Counted from the stretch's first letter, positions 9,601 to 19,727 are shown. The stretch: DNA of 64,000 nt from an uncultured Planctomycetaceae bacterium (GCA_943787265.1 CALSLT010000009.1:310001-374000); one strand, 5' to 3'. Numbers and translations are program-made. Notes: a model not told the origin generated them from the sequence alone.

Positions 9601-12600
9601 GCAAATCGCCAGGCCAGTCGGACTGACGCTGCAGACGATGTGTCGACTGCGGGCAACGGCAGTTTCTGATTCGAGTCAATTTGCGAGAGTCCAGAAACCT
9701 GTCCGGTGCGAACCTGAAAAGTTTCAGCAGCGAGGACCGCGACCAGACCGGTGTCTCGCGTGACATCCCGTGCCGCGATGACCGGAATCTTCACCGTCTG
9801 CTCAGCGTCCCACAGCCCCTGATCGAGAAAGAGTTGGAGGTTGAGCGATGTTTCACTGGTCACTGCCGGGTTGAAGAAAACCCGCAACTGTCGATTGCCG
9901 TCCTGCTCGTTCAGTTCCCAGCCAGCGAGGTGCGGACCACCAATCTGTCGAACTCGAAGCTCGCCTGGCAGGTCGAACGAGAGATCGGAAACCGCACCTT
10001 GAGGCACTTTGATAGAAACGCGTGTTGATTCTGAGATGCCGACATCGTCAATCACGACGGCAGTCGAGCTATCGACATGGACGATCGAAGCGACCATGCC
10101 TTGTTGTTCAGGCGGTCGCCACGAAACCGTCAACGGGCTGCCATTGCCGACCGGGATTTCGATCGTTGCCGTTCCGTTGTCGGTCCCACGGCGGTATGCG
10201 CTGGTTGAACCGTTGACTCGGACGTCCAGACCGTCAGCCGGAAGACGAAACACGACTCGCCCTGACGGGACGGCCTTCAGCGGCAACGTGAATTGCCCGA
10301 CGGAACCATTAACCTGAGCGGGCACAGCGAACTTCACATCCAGCGTGTGTGGACCTTTGCCGCTGACGATGGCGTCGATGTGCTTTCCAGACTTGTCCGA
10401 ACGACTGACCAGTGTTGCGGGTTCACCGTCCAGCTTAGCGTCGGTCAACGCGACGGTTCCCAATGGGAGGGGCAGGGCGACCTGTCCATCCTGAAAACTG
10501 TGGACAATGAAGGTCGCTGCAACTTCGACCGCCGCGTTGCGGTCGTCAGGCTTGACGAGCTGACACTCGTAGAAAGCCGCGTCAATCAGACCTTTGGTCG
10601 GAGCGGGTCTGTCAATTTTCTGATCGGGATTTGCCAGATTCCAGAGCTGAAGAAACTGCTCACGAGTCAGCAGGACACGTTCGGCAGAGTCTGCGTCGGC
10701 CCCTGACTCGTAGGGAACGATGACTGAGTTGGCAGCGCGTTTAACTGTCGGGACGGGCGGCGCGGGTTCTGCAGCCAGTACGTCAGTCGAGCTGCCAAGT
10801 GCGGCAGCGAAGATCAGCGTGGCCGCGGCTCCTTTACGAGCTTCGACAGTGGTGACGCATTTTTTGAGAAGTTGACCAGACGTCAGGCAAGTCAGACCGG
10901 CTCGAACGATCCACAGACCGACGGCGACAACCGAGCCCAGGAAGACGCCGTCCAGGATGGCATGGGTTCCCCCGGGAGCAACTGAGACCAGTCCAAGTGG
11001 AATCGAAATTCCGAGCACCGCCAGAATGGCCCGAGCACGGACGGATAGATTGATCATTAACCAGAAGAACAAAGCAACGGCGGTCATCAGAAACACTCGG
11101 CCAAGATCAAGAGCGTCACGATCTTGCCACGCAACATCGATTCCGATGCCCGATTCCGCCGTCCGATTTCCTGAATACTGAAACTCGACCGACTGACTGT
11201 CTTCCGGAACCTGCAAAGCCATCGTCAATGAAAGCAGCCCGGACATGCTTCGGCCGCGTGTCGAGAATCTTCTTCGCTGGTCGTTTACTCCAGCCTGCGG
11301 TGCGCGTCCACCTTGCTGTCTTGGATTCAGATTTTGCAAAGCCCAATTCGGTGTCCCTTCGGGCAGACCGTTGGCAGCAATGTCCATTCCTGCTGGTCCG
11401 GGTCTGCGCCGTGACAATTCGCTCCAGTCATCACTGAATACCATTGGGTTTTTATCGCCGACCCGTGCTACCGCAGCTTGCTCAACATCGTCAAGTTGCT
11501 TCCAGAATGAGCTTTCCTTTTCTTCTCTTAGCTTATCGTTTCCCGCATTCCGTCTGGCAAACATTGCCTTCAGCTCCATATTGACTGCGACCGGATCATC
11601 CGGTGACAGATCCTTAAACTGTTTGGCCACGGTCTGTGCCTCGGCGTAACGCTTCTGTTTGTAGAGGCGGTTAAATTCTGTAATCAATTCCTGCTTCTCA
11701 GCGTCAATTTCAGGCGACGATTCGACAAGCACCCGTCGCGAATCCAAACCTGGCATGCCTCCCTGCGGTGCGGCACTCGGCGGTGTGAACTGAGGAACGG
11801 CTGTCTGTGGAGCAGTGGGCAAGGCTTTGGCGAGACTCTCCGACTCAGCCGAATCTTCGTCCGCCATATCCATTATTATCTGAATGCCTTTGCCGTCGGC
11901 ATCATCTTCTTCGTCGTTGAATCCGGAACCCGCGGCTGTCGTTGCGGAAGCAACTTCGTAGTTCTTCGCACTTTCAGATGCGATTCGAGAGTCGGCGACG
12001 AAGGTTGTCGACAGCCAGATCAGCATGACGAATCCGGCAATGGATGCTCCGGCGCAACCGAGCAGTCCGACACCCAGACGTCGTAACGAAAGCGAGATTG
12101 CCCCGACAATGACGAGTAACGCCGCGGCGATGAAGCCGTGTTTGACAAGTGATTGTCGGTCGATCTGCGTGAACTGTTCCTGCAGATTTCCCAGCAGACT
12201 GACGGAGTCAAGCGTGCTGGTCGGTGTGAAGTCGCCCGTGCTGGATGTGAGCATCGTCCCGTTCGGGTAGTGGAGCGTCCAGCTTTGCTGCAGTGTTTCG
12301 AGGCGTTGTTCTGCACCTTCGCTGTGAATGACGGCAACCTCGGGCGGCGTTTGTTGAATTCTTCCAGCGACGGTCAGCGTTGGGCCGAACGTACGGTAGA
12401 AGAGGACAAGTTTGTGCTGGCAGTCTGGCTCGCAGTCGGTTGGAATTGGCACGATGTAAACGCCACCGGATGAGCGAACCTCGATCGGCTGATTGTTGAT
12501 CGAGGTCGACCAGAGTTCCGACTTCGAAGTTGAGTTATCGGAAGACTCCGGCAGTCGAATTTGCAAGCTCTGAGCTCCGACGGCGACAAACTGGAACTCC

Positions 12601-15047
12601 GCACGGTGCTGTACTTCGCCTGTGCGGCCAATAACTGAACGCAGTTTGTTCCAGTAGCAGACGGCGGTGGGCACGGCGACTCGATCGAATCGAGTTTCTG
12701 CCACAGCGACCGAGTGGCCCGGTACGTTGAAGCGGTAGGCACCGACGATTCGCTCTCGCGGAGAGTAGAACGAAGGGCTGGGGACGTCGATCGGGTCGAC
12801 GGTTTGTAAAGCGACTCCAGCTGCGCTGTTGGTCAGCACTTCGAGTTGTTGATCCGGTGAACCTTCAACGGCCACGTACCCGCTCATTCGCTCAGCATTC
12901 GGCACGGTGATCACGTGAGCGTCGTACTCGTTGGTTTCTGTTCGCTGAGTCGTCGCATCGACGGACAGAACGACGTGTCCGCTGATCCGCTGGTCAAGAT
13001 TGAGAGTCCATTGCCGAATTTCGTTTTCGACGTCACCTGGAAGTTGTTCGACGATACGAGCATTCGCTCCCGAAAGGCTGAACTGCAGGTTCTCACCGGC
13101 AGACTCGGACAAGCCGACGGTCAGTGTCCGCAGTCCGCCGCCGGAAATATCCAGTGTCGTCTGCAGATGTGATTGCAGCACTTCTCGGTCGAGCCTCGTG
13201 AACGTCAACGACTGAGCCGAAACTCGTGAAGGCTTTCGAGAAACGGTCAGCAGGCCTTCGTAGTCGGGCTGCTGAAAGAAATATCGAAGTCGTTCGTTGG
13301 CCGCTGTGGCTGGTGCTGGATCAAGATTGAAGAGGTCCGCCGATTTCAGTTCCAGATCGTCGCCGCCGCGGATGACGAACGTGCCTTCGACCAGCGATGC
13401 TTCTGGAATTTGAACGGTTGGCAGTGTGAATTCGGCGGTGTTTTCTTCGACCGGCCAGTCTTCGATTTCCTGACTCGACATAAATCGGAACGAGAGTTCT
13501 TTGCCGGGCGGCAGCGGTTTTGTCAGGGCGATACGGTAATTGTTGAAGCCGTCTTCGCCCGGTATGACCTGCCAGGGCAACGAGCCGCCGTCGACTTCGA
13601 TGAGCTCAACTCGCCATTCGGACGGCAGTTGAAATGTGACTTCGAACAACGGAGCAAAGTGACTTTCGACCTGTGTCGCTGCAGAAAATGTGACTCCGGT
13701 CGGAGCCAGATCGAGCAGTGAGGTAACGGTGGCGTGAAGTTCCCGCTCGCGAGTTTTTGTTTCAAAGGACAGGTCAAAATCTTCTCGCCACACATCGAAG
13801 GTTTGCTGCCCCGCTGAACCAGCGGCCGCACGAGTACCGTCGGATTCTGCCAGGCGAAGACGTACAGCCGCCGGATGTTGAATCGTGACGCGGCCGACGT
13901 GGGACGTGACGTTTCGAAGTGTCAGATTCGGGACAGTCCACGGTGTGCCGGTTTCGGTGGCCATGACTCCACGAAGGATCATGTCGCGAGCGCCGTCGAA
14001 AGCCTGCCGATAGTTGAGTGTGATGAGTGTCGAATCTGGCGAGTCCGGATTGTCTGTCAATTCCCAGGACTCAAGGCCGGTTGATTCAACGTCTGTGATT
14101 TCGAGACTGTTCGGGATCGTGCAGAAGATCTGGTTATAGGTTGTGCCGAAGACCTGCAGGTTAGTCTTCGCCTGCCAGGTGACTTCTCCCGGAGAAACGT
14201 TCAGACCGTAGCCCGTCGATGCAAAGGCCAGCGAATCGGCTCGCTGTTCGCCCTGATGATCGTTGAAGAACAGTCGAACGTTCGTGACGCCGCCAACAGG
14301 GACAACATAAACCGCCGGTTCTGCGATTGGTGACGGGCGGTTCAATGGGTGAACGCCGACGACGAGGTGCCGATCTGCCGGAACGGAGACCTTCAGCGTG
14401 CCGGCCGGGACAGGAATTAGCTGAAACGCTGCCGAACGATCGTTACCCGACGCGTGGAGCCGTGTGGACAATTCGAGTTCGAGTGTCGCGTCGCCGGTCT
14501 GGTTATGAAAGAGCGTCAACACCGACGCCGGCTTACCTTTGCCTTTGGCCGCAAGCGAGGTCCGACCAAGTTGTGCGGGTTCGCCGTTGACCGTTGCCTT
14601 TTCAACAGACAGTTGCCCAAACGGCAAGGCCAGCGTTGACCAGCCGGTCCCAAACTGACGAAACCTGATCGTCGCTTTGATCAGCAGGTGGTCGCCTGAA
14701 ATTTCCGCGGCGTAATCAGCTTCTGATACTACGACACCGGCGGGAAGCCGAGGATTCGCAGCTTCGTTGGTCCGAGCTTTCTCATAAAGCTGCTGGAACT
14801 CGTCGCGATTCAGCAGGACGCCTTCGTTGTCGCCGGCGAGGACGACGTCCAGGTCAGCGACCGGAACGAAAGACTTCCGCTGCGGCAACTTGCTGTCGAT
14901 CTGTGGTTGTGCTTGGGCCGGTGGCATTGCAAAGAGGCTTGCAATGATCACCGCAAGCAGCGCGATGACAGTCTGTCTGCCGGAACGGCGCGGAACTTGG
15001 TCCGGCCTACAAGCAACATCAGCGATTTCAGTTCGGATTGAATTCAT
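6612..15047 (-). CDS. Giant exported membrane-anchored protein with two copies of a beta-rich module
   Basis: 2811 residues. I prefer the ATG at 15047 (GAGGGA upstream, inside the previous gene's end) to a TTG at 15062. A signal peptide (about residues 25-47, ending AQAQ) precedes a module opening with VLLNRDEFQQLYEKA. Two membrane helices lie near residues 965-1015 and more near 1335-1390. At about 1403-1426 there is a second signal-peptide-like stretch ending VLAAEPAPP, after which the module restarts with VLLTREQFLQLWNLA. The C-terminus carries three or so membrane helices. The central and late linkers are Gly/Ser/Asn-rich. The layout suggests fusion of two ancestral exported proteins, and the neighbouring 1173-residue protein is a third copy. 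Function is unknown; such giants are common in planctomycetes. Confidence 0.85.
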   Translation of the reverse strand: MNSIRTEIADVACRPDQVPRRSGRQTVIALLAVIIASLFAMPPAQAQPQIDSKLPQRKSFVPVADLDVVLAGDNEGVLLNRDEFQQLYEKARTNEAANPRLPAGVVVSEADYAAEISGDHLLIKATIRFRQFGTGWSTLALPFGQLSVEKATVNGEPAQLGRTSLAAKGKGKPASVLTLFHNQTGDATLELELSTRLHASGNDRSAAFQLIPVPAGTLKVSVPADRHLVVGVHPLNRPSPIAEPAVYVVPVGGVTNVRLFFNDHQGEQRADSLAFASTGYGLNVSPGEVTWQAKTNLQVFGTTYNQIFCTIPNSLEITDVESTGLESWELTDNPDSPDSTLITLNYRQAFDGARDMILRGVMATETGTPWTVPNLTLRNVTSHVGRVTIQHPAAVRLRLAESDGTRAAAGSAGQQTFDVWREDFDLSFETKTRERELHATVTSLLDLAPTGVTFSAATQVESHFAPLFEVTFQLPSEWRVELIEVDGGSLPWQVIPGEDGFNNYRIALTKPLPPGKELSFRFMSSQEIEDWPVEENTAEFTLPTVQIPEASLVEGTFVIRGGDDLELKSADLFNLDPAPATAANERLRYFFQQPDYEGLLTVSRKPSRVSAQSLTFTRLDREVLQSHLQTTLDISGGGLRTLTVGLSESAGENLQFSLSGANARIVEQLPGDVENEIRQWTLNLDQRISGHVVLSVDATTQRTETNEYDAHVITVPNAERMSGYVAVEGSPDQQLEVLTNSAAGVALQTVDPIDVPSPSFYSPRERIVGAYRFNVPGHSVAVAETRFDRVAVPTAVCYWNKLRSVIGRTGEVQHRAEFQFVAVGAQSLQIRLPESSDNSTSKSELWSTSINNQPIEVRSSGGVYIVPIPTDCEPDCQHKLVLFYRTFGPTLTVAGRIQQTPPEVAVIHSEGAEQRLETLQQSWTLHYPNGTMLTSSTGDFTPTSTLDSVSLLGNLQEQFTQIDRQSLVKHGFIAAALLVIVGAISLSLRRLGVGLLGCAGASIAGFVMLIWLSTTFVADSRIASESAKNYEVASATTAAGSGFNDEEDDADGKGIQIIMDMADEDSAESESLAKALPTAPQTAVPQFTPPSAAPQGGMPGLDSRRVLVESSPEIDAEKQELITEFNRLYKQKRYAEAQTVAKQFKDLSPDDPVAVNMELKAMFARRNAGNDKLREEKESSFWKQLDDVEQAAVARVGDKNPMVFSDDWSELSRRRPGPAGMDIAANGLPEGTPNWALQNLNPRQQGGRAPQAGVNDQRRRFSTRGRSMSGLLSLTMALQVPEDSQSVEFQYSGNRTAESGIGIDVAWQDRDALDLGRVFLMTAVALFFWLMINLSVRARAILAVLGISIPLGLVSVAPGGTHAILDGVFLGSVVAVGLWIVRAGLTCLTSGQLLKKCVTTVEARKGAAATLIFAAALGSSTDVLAAEPAPPVPTVKRAANSVIVPYESGADADSAERVLLTREQFLQLWNLANPDQKIDRPAPTKGLIDAAFYECQLVKPDDRNAAVEVAATFIVHSFQDGQVALPLPLGTVALTDAKLDGEPATLVSRSDKSGKHIDAIVSGKGPHTLDVKFAVPAQVNGSVGQFTLPLKAVPSGRVVFRLPADGLDVRVNGSTSAYRRGTDNGTATIEIPVGNGSPLTVSWRPPEQQGMVASIVHVDSSTAVVIDDVGISESTRVSIKVPQGAVSDLSFDLPGELRVRQIGGPHLAGWELNEQDGNRQLRVFFNPAVTSETSLNLQLFLDQGLWDAEQTVKIPVIAARDVTRDTGLVAVLAAETFQVRTGQVSGLSQIDSNQKLPLPAVDTSSAASVRLAWRFASRPFGLQVIVGRRQQESVATIQHAIQVSRRKIHMATLMRASLKGVPRPSLTFELAEELLILKVNATSMSDWYVSESDNTNPRTLTIEFSEPVLGNVEVVLDSQITKFPNDLFVEVASPFPLEISKPTSYAGIWFDDAYAASPDATENWNAVDPQRVPIELHKQNSKPLQYTFRSTAEQAEVIGFEVGRATSRLVADAVVMTSVGDTFLDYSLALNWQISDAAVDQFTFTTPLWLKDRLAFTGGAIREVVSEVDSETVRWTLHLQNAVKNRYFVLATATMPPSTKKVETPAIGFLDPKFDEYGDPDGFTPMETQRQYVLLINQSQMQLSSRHESSNEPVSASDIPINVGQSLLDQAAELLRVRDKSKLPSWSVRRLEQQAGAPASVNVADLTLSIAADGTWRGQAVYTIRNRRRQFLGVRLPAESRLLSLFVKDQPSRPVITKLDDQVVHLVPLPKASGSDVSFQVKLVFAGQFDSALPSGFTFRSSELDIPAPKVVTPNESADFGIPVARTLWTLHLPKGVDYSILDGANRTNVVQGNDAESQKAYLKSQLSDLSEMLTIVSGKGYTRKSKVAASNNLKQIELGLQNYRSSSSISGSDGESTELQKQIAEVEQRIAENNDQIELYGKTPVDVFYDTDGLVNLDDQSDVSQRLQVADNNRALIVGNGAVSVTPPSAMTASPSSMVDGPGPGIIPEFESAVPSAGKQVITQDSKSLNGYALSIKGAQTRATTAQSKKSAEKQTDRFSAGTRVMRRQQSLSNISGLNSFVDFNNGNAPVDQNSNDVLPNSGGAMFGSGGGGGFGGGQAEGLPQMPTNNASTVGRLNRNSVSSAGVLALQMDDVDLSGVEGRAIEKSKGGLRGQIFEGGAGVVSTPEWTKVGGLSLPIDIPTGEQSLSFSRVGGEAKLALRIRSRELVDTGVGFVWTLVWLGIAATLIVAFSRVSTTRELLHPAVWILFVGGLLSFLILPSGFSALGFVGFLIGLLALASRFVRSGRTA

Positions 15048-15058
15048 GGGTTGGTCCC

Positions 15059-18000
15059 TCAATTCCCGAACTGTTCACGGAGATCGTCAAAGACGCCCGG
15101 TGGTGGAATCACGACGGGCAGCGACGCTCCAATGCTGGGGCCGGGTGGCGGCCCTTCGTCTGGATCATCCGGGGCAGGCACACTGCTCGATTTCCATGAG
15201 AAGACTGTGTGCAACACCCAGATTCCGACTAACGCGTAGATGCCGAACCTCGCTGCCGAGATGACTTCTGCAGACCAACCGGGCGAGCTGAGCCCAAACA
15301 GGATGGAAGCGAACGCGGCGACCAGAATCAGCAACAACTTGGTATCCCACGAGAGGCCTCGCAGCAGGATTGCGATGAGGATCAACGCCCCACTGGCCAG
15401 CCATGTGTAGTTGGGTTGGCTTGCCCAGGTCAGCAGGATGGAATCGCGAGAGCCCAAACTGCTGTATCGGAAGCGGTTGCCTTCTGTCGGAAAGTCGATG
15501 AAGCCAGCGGCCGGCACTCCGACCCAGTTATCGGCATCAAAGTAGTCGTAGTAACCGTTGCGACGAATGGCCAACGCATCGGCGATTCGAAGTTTCGTTT
15601 CGTGAGTGAAGCCTTCGGTGTCGCCAAGCAGGTTGTAGTCTTCAGGAGTCCAGACGACCGTCTGCAGTTGTTGCACGACGACGCCTGAGTTTTCGATTCC
15701 GCCAATCTGAGGCAGACGGAGCAAAAGCTTGCCGCCCCAACCGTCGAACGGGGCTCGAACATCGACCGGAGTCATCATCTGCAGGGTCAGTGAGAACAGA
15801 TCATCGGAAGAACCAGGCCGTGCAACATTCACGAAGTACGAATCCCAGCCTTCAGTTTCCATTGGCTGCGTGTTCTTTTCGGGATTCACCTGCTGACCAT
15901 CGATGAAGACTCCAAGCAGTTCGGAACCGACCGGCACATCGACCCGAAGTCGCTGACGCTCGCTCGATCGAATGCGGTATCGGCAGCGGTAGTTTGCTTG
16001 AGTGTCCCGCCGTGTTACGACTTCGACGAGTGCTCGCGTGACAACGGTTTCAACGACCTTCTGAATCTCATGCTTTGTTGATTCAATGCGAAAGCCAACC
16101 GGCTGTTTGAAGTATCGATATGCCAGCGACCCAGTTTGAGGCAGCAGCGACAACTCTCGAACATCGATCGCTTCCAGGCTTTCATCGAGCGCTTTCGCGC
16201 TGACCGACAACGATCGATCTTTCTTGACGACAATCTCACCGGAAACATTCGACAGTGCGACGACTCGTTGCTTTTCGTCGCTTCCGTCGAGGCCGAGGAC
16301 TCTCGCCGTCTGGAAGACGACATCCGATGATCCTGCCAGGTCAGTACTGTCTGCCGGTTCGCCGTCGCCGAGTTCTTCGGCTCCTGCCGGCTTTGCGTCC
16401 CAGGTCAGTTTAAAGCTGTGAGCACCGAGAACGTCGCGTTGCATCGTGATCGTCCAGGTGACCCATCCGTCGACCGCTTCTTCGGCTGGAACTTTCTGCT
16501 TGATCGCTGGTGCCGATGCGCCGCCAAGCGACGTTACCTGGAGACGTTCAGAGAACTCTTCGGGGACGGCAAAGCGGAAAATATCCAAGCCGGCATACTG
16601 AACGAGATAACGCAGCTCTGTGGAAACTTCGATGATTTCTTCTTTGACTTCGACCGTCGTTGCAACCTGAGCTGACAGTCTTGTCGGGCGGCGTTTTGTT
16701 CTGAGGGGAATCTCAACCGGACGGCGATTGAATGACCATGCCGCGGCGACTCGTTTGCCGGATCGACTTTGACCAGGTGGAACCGGCAGCGGCTGAGCCG
16801 CTTCGATGTTTTCCTGATCGGTGATTACTTCCAAAGCTTCCGGTGCCGTTACGTAGACTTCGGCAGTCTCCCGCTCGGTGCCTTGCGGTTCTGGAATCGG
16901 CAGGGAGAGCTCGAGCGATTCTGACGCTTCTTCGAAACTCTGGTGAGCGGTCACTCGAAGACCGACCTGCACATCGACGCCAGTCTTTTGCTGCATGACG
17001 ACTCGCAGGATTCGCGGACTGTCGCCTTCGACATGAAACTCTCGAACGTTATGTCCGGTCGTTGAGTCAACGCGGTCGACTTCGAGCTCATCTGGAAGTG
17101 CGATTTTGAATTCAAAAACTCCGGCACGTTCCACCTGGTAGCCCAGGTCTGCGGCGAGTTTCAGTTCGTCGTCTGCAAAGTCGTAACGGTACGACGATTT
17201 CACAACCAGCCGAGCTTCGACGGGCTTTGCCAGAACCTGCAGTTGAATGTTGGAACTGTAGAACTTGAAGGTTGCCGCTCCGGCTTGACGGATCGAAGCG
17301 TGGATCTCGGCATTTTCGATACGAACTAAACCGGTCACCTGTTCGAACTGCAACGAAAGGTCGCTGGCCCCGGCGACTGCAAGTTGGCCTGATTCTCGGA
17401 CAGCGTCCACAGCGTGGATGCCGTTGTAATTTCCATCGTCGTCGCGGCCTGCGAGTTGGATCGCGGCGGCGTCGAATTCCCGCTCGGTGTGAACTTCGAT
17501 TGAGACCTTGTTTGTAGCTGGACTGAGGAATTCAACTCGGACGGTTTGTCGTTGCTCGCCTGGTTCGGCACGCCAGCCTCGAATTTTCGCATCGCCCGAC
17601 GAGACGCCAAGGATTCGATGTCCGACCGGAACTGCGATTGCCAGTTCGGTCATCTCGCCGCGCAGGATGTCGTAGTTGAGGAAAGCGTCCGTGTGAACAA
17701 GACCGTCTCGTAGTGTCACCTTTTGATAATTCGTAACGGCGGCCAGTAGATCCATGTCCGGCTTCTGACTGGTTCGAGGATGCCAGCTTGCGGAAATCTT
17801 TGTCGTTGCGCCGAGGTTCGCTTTGACTCGCGTTTCGTCTGCCGCTGATTCAACAGGCATCGCGATCAGGTGCGGCTGCACGTCGACGGTTTGGTCAGCT
17901 TCGGGGATTGCCAGTTCGAAAGTCGTGACGCCGACCGCAGGAACGTTGAAGTCGACTTGGCGACCATCGGGCGAAGTCTGGATGGATGCCGCGAGTTCGA

Positions 18001-18580
18001 TCTCGACGGTGTGCTCCCCGGCCTGTCCGAACAGCAGTGCGTAGGTGCCGTTGCCCGTTCCTTTCAGCAGAACCTGCTTGCCATCTTCAGCGGTGAGTTT
18101 TCCAACGGCCGCATTTCCAAATTGAATCGGTACTTCGACCCACGGCTTGCCGAGAACCTGCACGGTCAGGCTCGCCTTAATCCGAAGCAGCGAGCGATCA
18201 ACGGTCGCCGTGTAGTGAGATTCGGTCACGACCGCTTCGACGATGTTCTTCGCGGGAGGCTGGTTGCCCTGCTGCCAGCGTTTGACGTACTCGGCGTACG
18301 GCATAAACACTGTCGAGCCGTGTTTCTCGAAAACGTCTTTGAGATTTTTATACGGCAAGTAGATCAGCCGTTCCCAGTCTGAGTCAGCCTTGTCGGCGGG
18401 CTCTGCTGCGGGAGGCGGTTCGGGCGTCGAGGCTGCTCCGTCGGTAGTTGCTTCGTCCTGTGCAACGACGGGGGAATCGGCGAAACCGGCGATCAGAAAG
18501 ATCGACACAAAGGCGACACTCAGAAATCCTGGTGACCGCGCATTCCGCAGCGATAATTTGCGAATCAGCTTGCGACACAT
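15059..18580 (-). CDS. Large exported protein, single copy of the module found in the giant neighbour
   Basis: 1173 residues from the ATG at 18580, which follows an AGGA site and starts a clear signal peptide (MCRKLIRKL... ending VVAQ); the open frame to 18766 is not needed. After an Ala/Pro/Glu linker it has VFMPYAEYVKRWQQG, a YTATVDRSLLRIKASLTV strand block and a long beta-rich ectodomain, then two or three membrane helices around residues 1058-1137 and a Pro-rich tail. The block order matches both halves of the downstream giant protein. Its stop lies 11 bp before the next ATG, so the two are probably one operon. I recognise no enzyme motif; a structural or envelope-associated role is inference. 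Confidence 0.82.
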   Translation of the reverse strand: MCRKLIRKLSLRNARSPGFLSVAFVSIFLIAGFADSPVVAQDEATTDGAASTPEPPPAAEPADKADSDWERLIYLPYKNLKDVFEKHGSTVFMPYAEYVKRWQQGNQPPAKNIVEAVVTESHYTATVDRSLLRIKASLTVQVLGKPWVEVPIQFGNAAVGKLTAEDGKQVLLKGTGNGTYALLFGQAGEHTVEIELAASIQTSPDGRQVDFNVPAVGVTTFELAIPEADQTVDVQPHLIAMPVESAADETRVKANLGATTKISASWHPRTSQKPDMDLLAAVTNYQKVTLRDGLVHTDAFLNYDILRGEMTELAIAVPVGHRILGVSSGDAKIRGWRAEPGEQRQTVRVEFLSPATNKVSIEVHTEREFDAAAIQLAGRDDDGNYNGIHAVDAVRESGQLAVAGASDLSLQFEQVTGLVRIENAEIHASIRQAGAATFKFYSSNIQLQVLAKPVEARLVVKSSYRYDFADDELKLAADLGYQVERAGVFEFKIALPDELEVDRVDSTTGHNVREFHVEGDSPRILRVVMQQKTGVDVQVGLRVTAHQSFEEASESLELSLPIPEPQGTERETAEVYVTAPEALEVITDQENIEAAQPLPVPPGQSRSGKRVAAAWSFNRRPVEIPLRTKRRPTRLSAQVATTVEVKEEIIEVSTELRYLVQYAGLDIFRFAVPEEFSERLQVTSLGGASAPAIKQKVPAEEAVDGWVTWTITMQRDVLGAHSFKLTWDAKPAGAEELGDGEPADSTDLAGSSDVVFQTARVLGLDGSDEKQRVVALSNVSGEIVVKKDRSLSVSAKALDESLEAIDVRELSLLPQTGSLAYRYFKQPVGFRIESTKHEIQKVVETVVTRALVEVVTRRDTQANYRCRYRIRSSERQRLRVDVPVGSELLGVFIDGQQVNPEKNTQPMETEGWDSYFVNVARPGSSDDLFSLTLQMMTPVDVRAPFDGWGGKLLLRLPQIGGIENSGVVVQQLQTVVWTPEDYNLLGDTEGFTHETKLRIADALAIRRNGYYDYFDADNWVGVPAAGFIDFPTEGNRFRYSSLGSRDSILLTWASQPNYTWLASGALILIAILLRGLSWDTKLLLILVAAFASILFGLSSPGWSAEVISAARFGIYALVGIWVLHTVFSWKSSSVPAPDDPDEGPPPGPSIGASLPVVIPPPGVFDDLREQFGN

Positions 18581-18899
18581 AATCGAAGTTCCTGCAACCC
18601 GGAAAGGAACGAGGCGGGTGTAGTGGGGAAAGTCACGCGGCGATGCTTCAGGCCCAACGCGAACGACACGCCGTCTCGTACTTCGATACGACAAGCCGTT
18701 TCGGGAGTTTAGGACGAATGCATCAACTGTGCCAATTAGACGGGCTTGGCTATTCAAACCCGGCATTCTCCACTTTGAACTTAGGCTACGACGAGCCGAA
18801 GCGGAGAAAGTTTGCCGTTTTTTCGGAATGTCTCAGATTGATTGCCGGATCGATCGCACCGGTTCTGTGGTTTTTCGAGCAGGCAACCTGGTGAGACAC
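18581..18899. other. 319-bp gap upstream of the large exported protein
   Basis: No convincing gene or terminator was seen. It must hold the 3' untranslated part of the anti-sigma-like gene and probably the promoter for the exported-protein pair, but I could not identify -35/-10 elements with confidence. Confidence 0.4.
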
Positions 18900-19727
18900 C
18901 TACGCGGCGGCAGTGCTGAGGTTTCGCTGGATTCGTTCCAGGTCGGCGGCGCTGCCGAGTACCAGGCAGACGTAAACCGTATCGCCCTCTTGCCAGACGG
19001 CGGCGACCGGGCGGCGACCATCGATCTGGATGTATCGCGAATCGGCCAGCGCAAAGCTGCTGAATTTGGGCAGCGGTGCGACTCGGCTGGCGGGAATTGC
19101 TGCAAGGATTCCGTTGGTCGGAGCGTTCCGCGACGGCGAGTAGCTGAAGATGGCGACCGCAGCGTCGTGTCCAGGATCGTCGTCCAGGTCGATCCCGCGA
19201 AATTCACGACCGACTCGCAACCGTGGATTAGCCGTCCAGGGAGCCGGAAGCGCGAATGCAAAACCTGTATCGAACTTCTCAGTCTGTGATAAGTCAATCG
19301 GCAATAGCTTGGGCAGATCGGCTTCGGCAAACTGAACGGGCTGAGGCTGCGACAACCAGACACCAACCCCGAGCAGTAAGGCACACGCCGCAGAAACCGC
19401 TACCCGTAATTTACGTCGTCGCGAACTTGCTGCAGATTCGTTTTCAGTGGTGGCTTCTGGTGTCGGTTTGTCGGCGTCCGCAAATGCCTCGGCGCGGGGC
19501 TCACCAACGGATGCTTCAAGGAGGGATGAACGCAGACCTTCAGGCACGTCGACATTCTGCACGACGGTGGTCACTGCCCGGTCGAAACTCTGCATCTCCG
19601 CGAAGGATTGCTGACAGGCGCCGCATGAATCCAGATGCGCGCGGGCATCGGCTATTTCGGGCAGATCGAGATCGTCCGAGTCCGGTCTTACGCAATCCAG
19701 AAATTCAAGTGCGGTCTGACAGTCCAT
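18900..19727 (-). CDS. Anti-sigma-factor-like membrane protein with zinc-finger motif
   Basis: 275 residues from the ATG at 19727 (MDCQTALEFLD). The N-terminal cytoplasmic part has an HLDSCGACQQ motif (His-x3-Cys-x2-Cys), as in ZAS/zf-HC2 anti-sigma domains. One membrane helix lies at about residues 106-126, followed by an extracytoplasmic domain ending in a beta-rich region. Such proteins sequester an ECF sigma factor until an envelope signal releases it. The gene is 112 bp downstream of an ECF sigma gene on the same strand, which is the expected pairing. The outer domain is not recognised. Confidence 0.8.
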   Translation of the reverse strand: MDCQTALEFLDCVRPDSDDLDLPEIADARAHLDSCGACQQSFAEMQSFDRAVTTVVQNVDVPEGLRSSLLEASVGEPRAEAFADADKPTPEATTENESAASSRRRKLRVAVSAACALLLGVGVWLSQPQPVQFAEADLPKLLPIDLSQTEKFDTGFAFALPAPWTANPRLRVGREFRGIDLDDDPGHDAAVAIFSYSPSRNAPTNGILAAIPASRVAPLPKFSSFALADSRYIQIDGRRPVAAVWQEGDTVYVCLVLGSAADLERIQRNLSTAAA

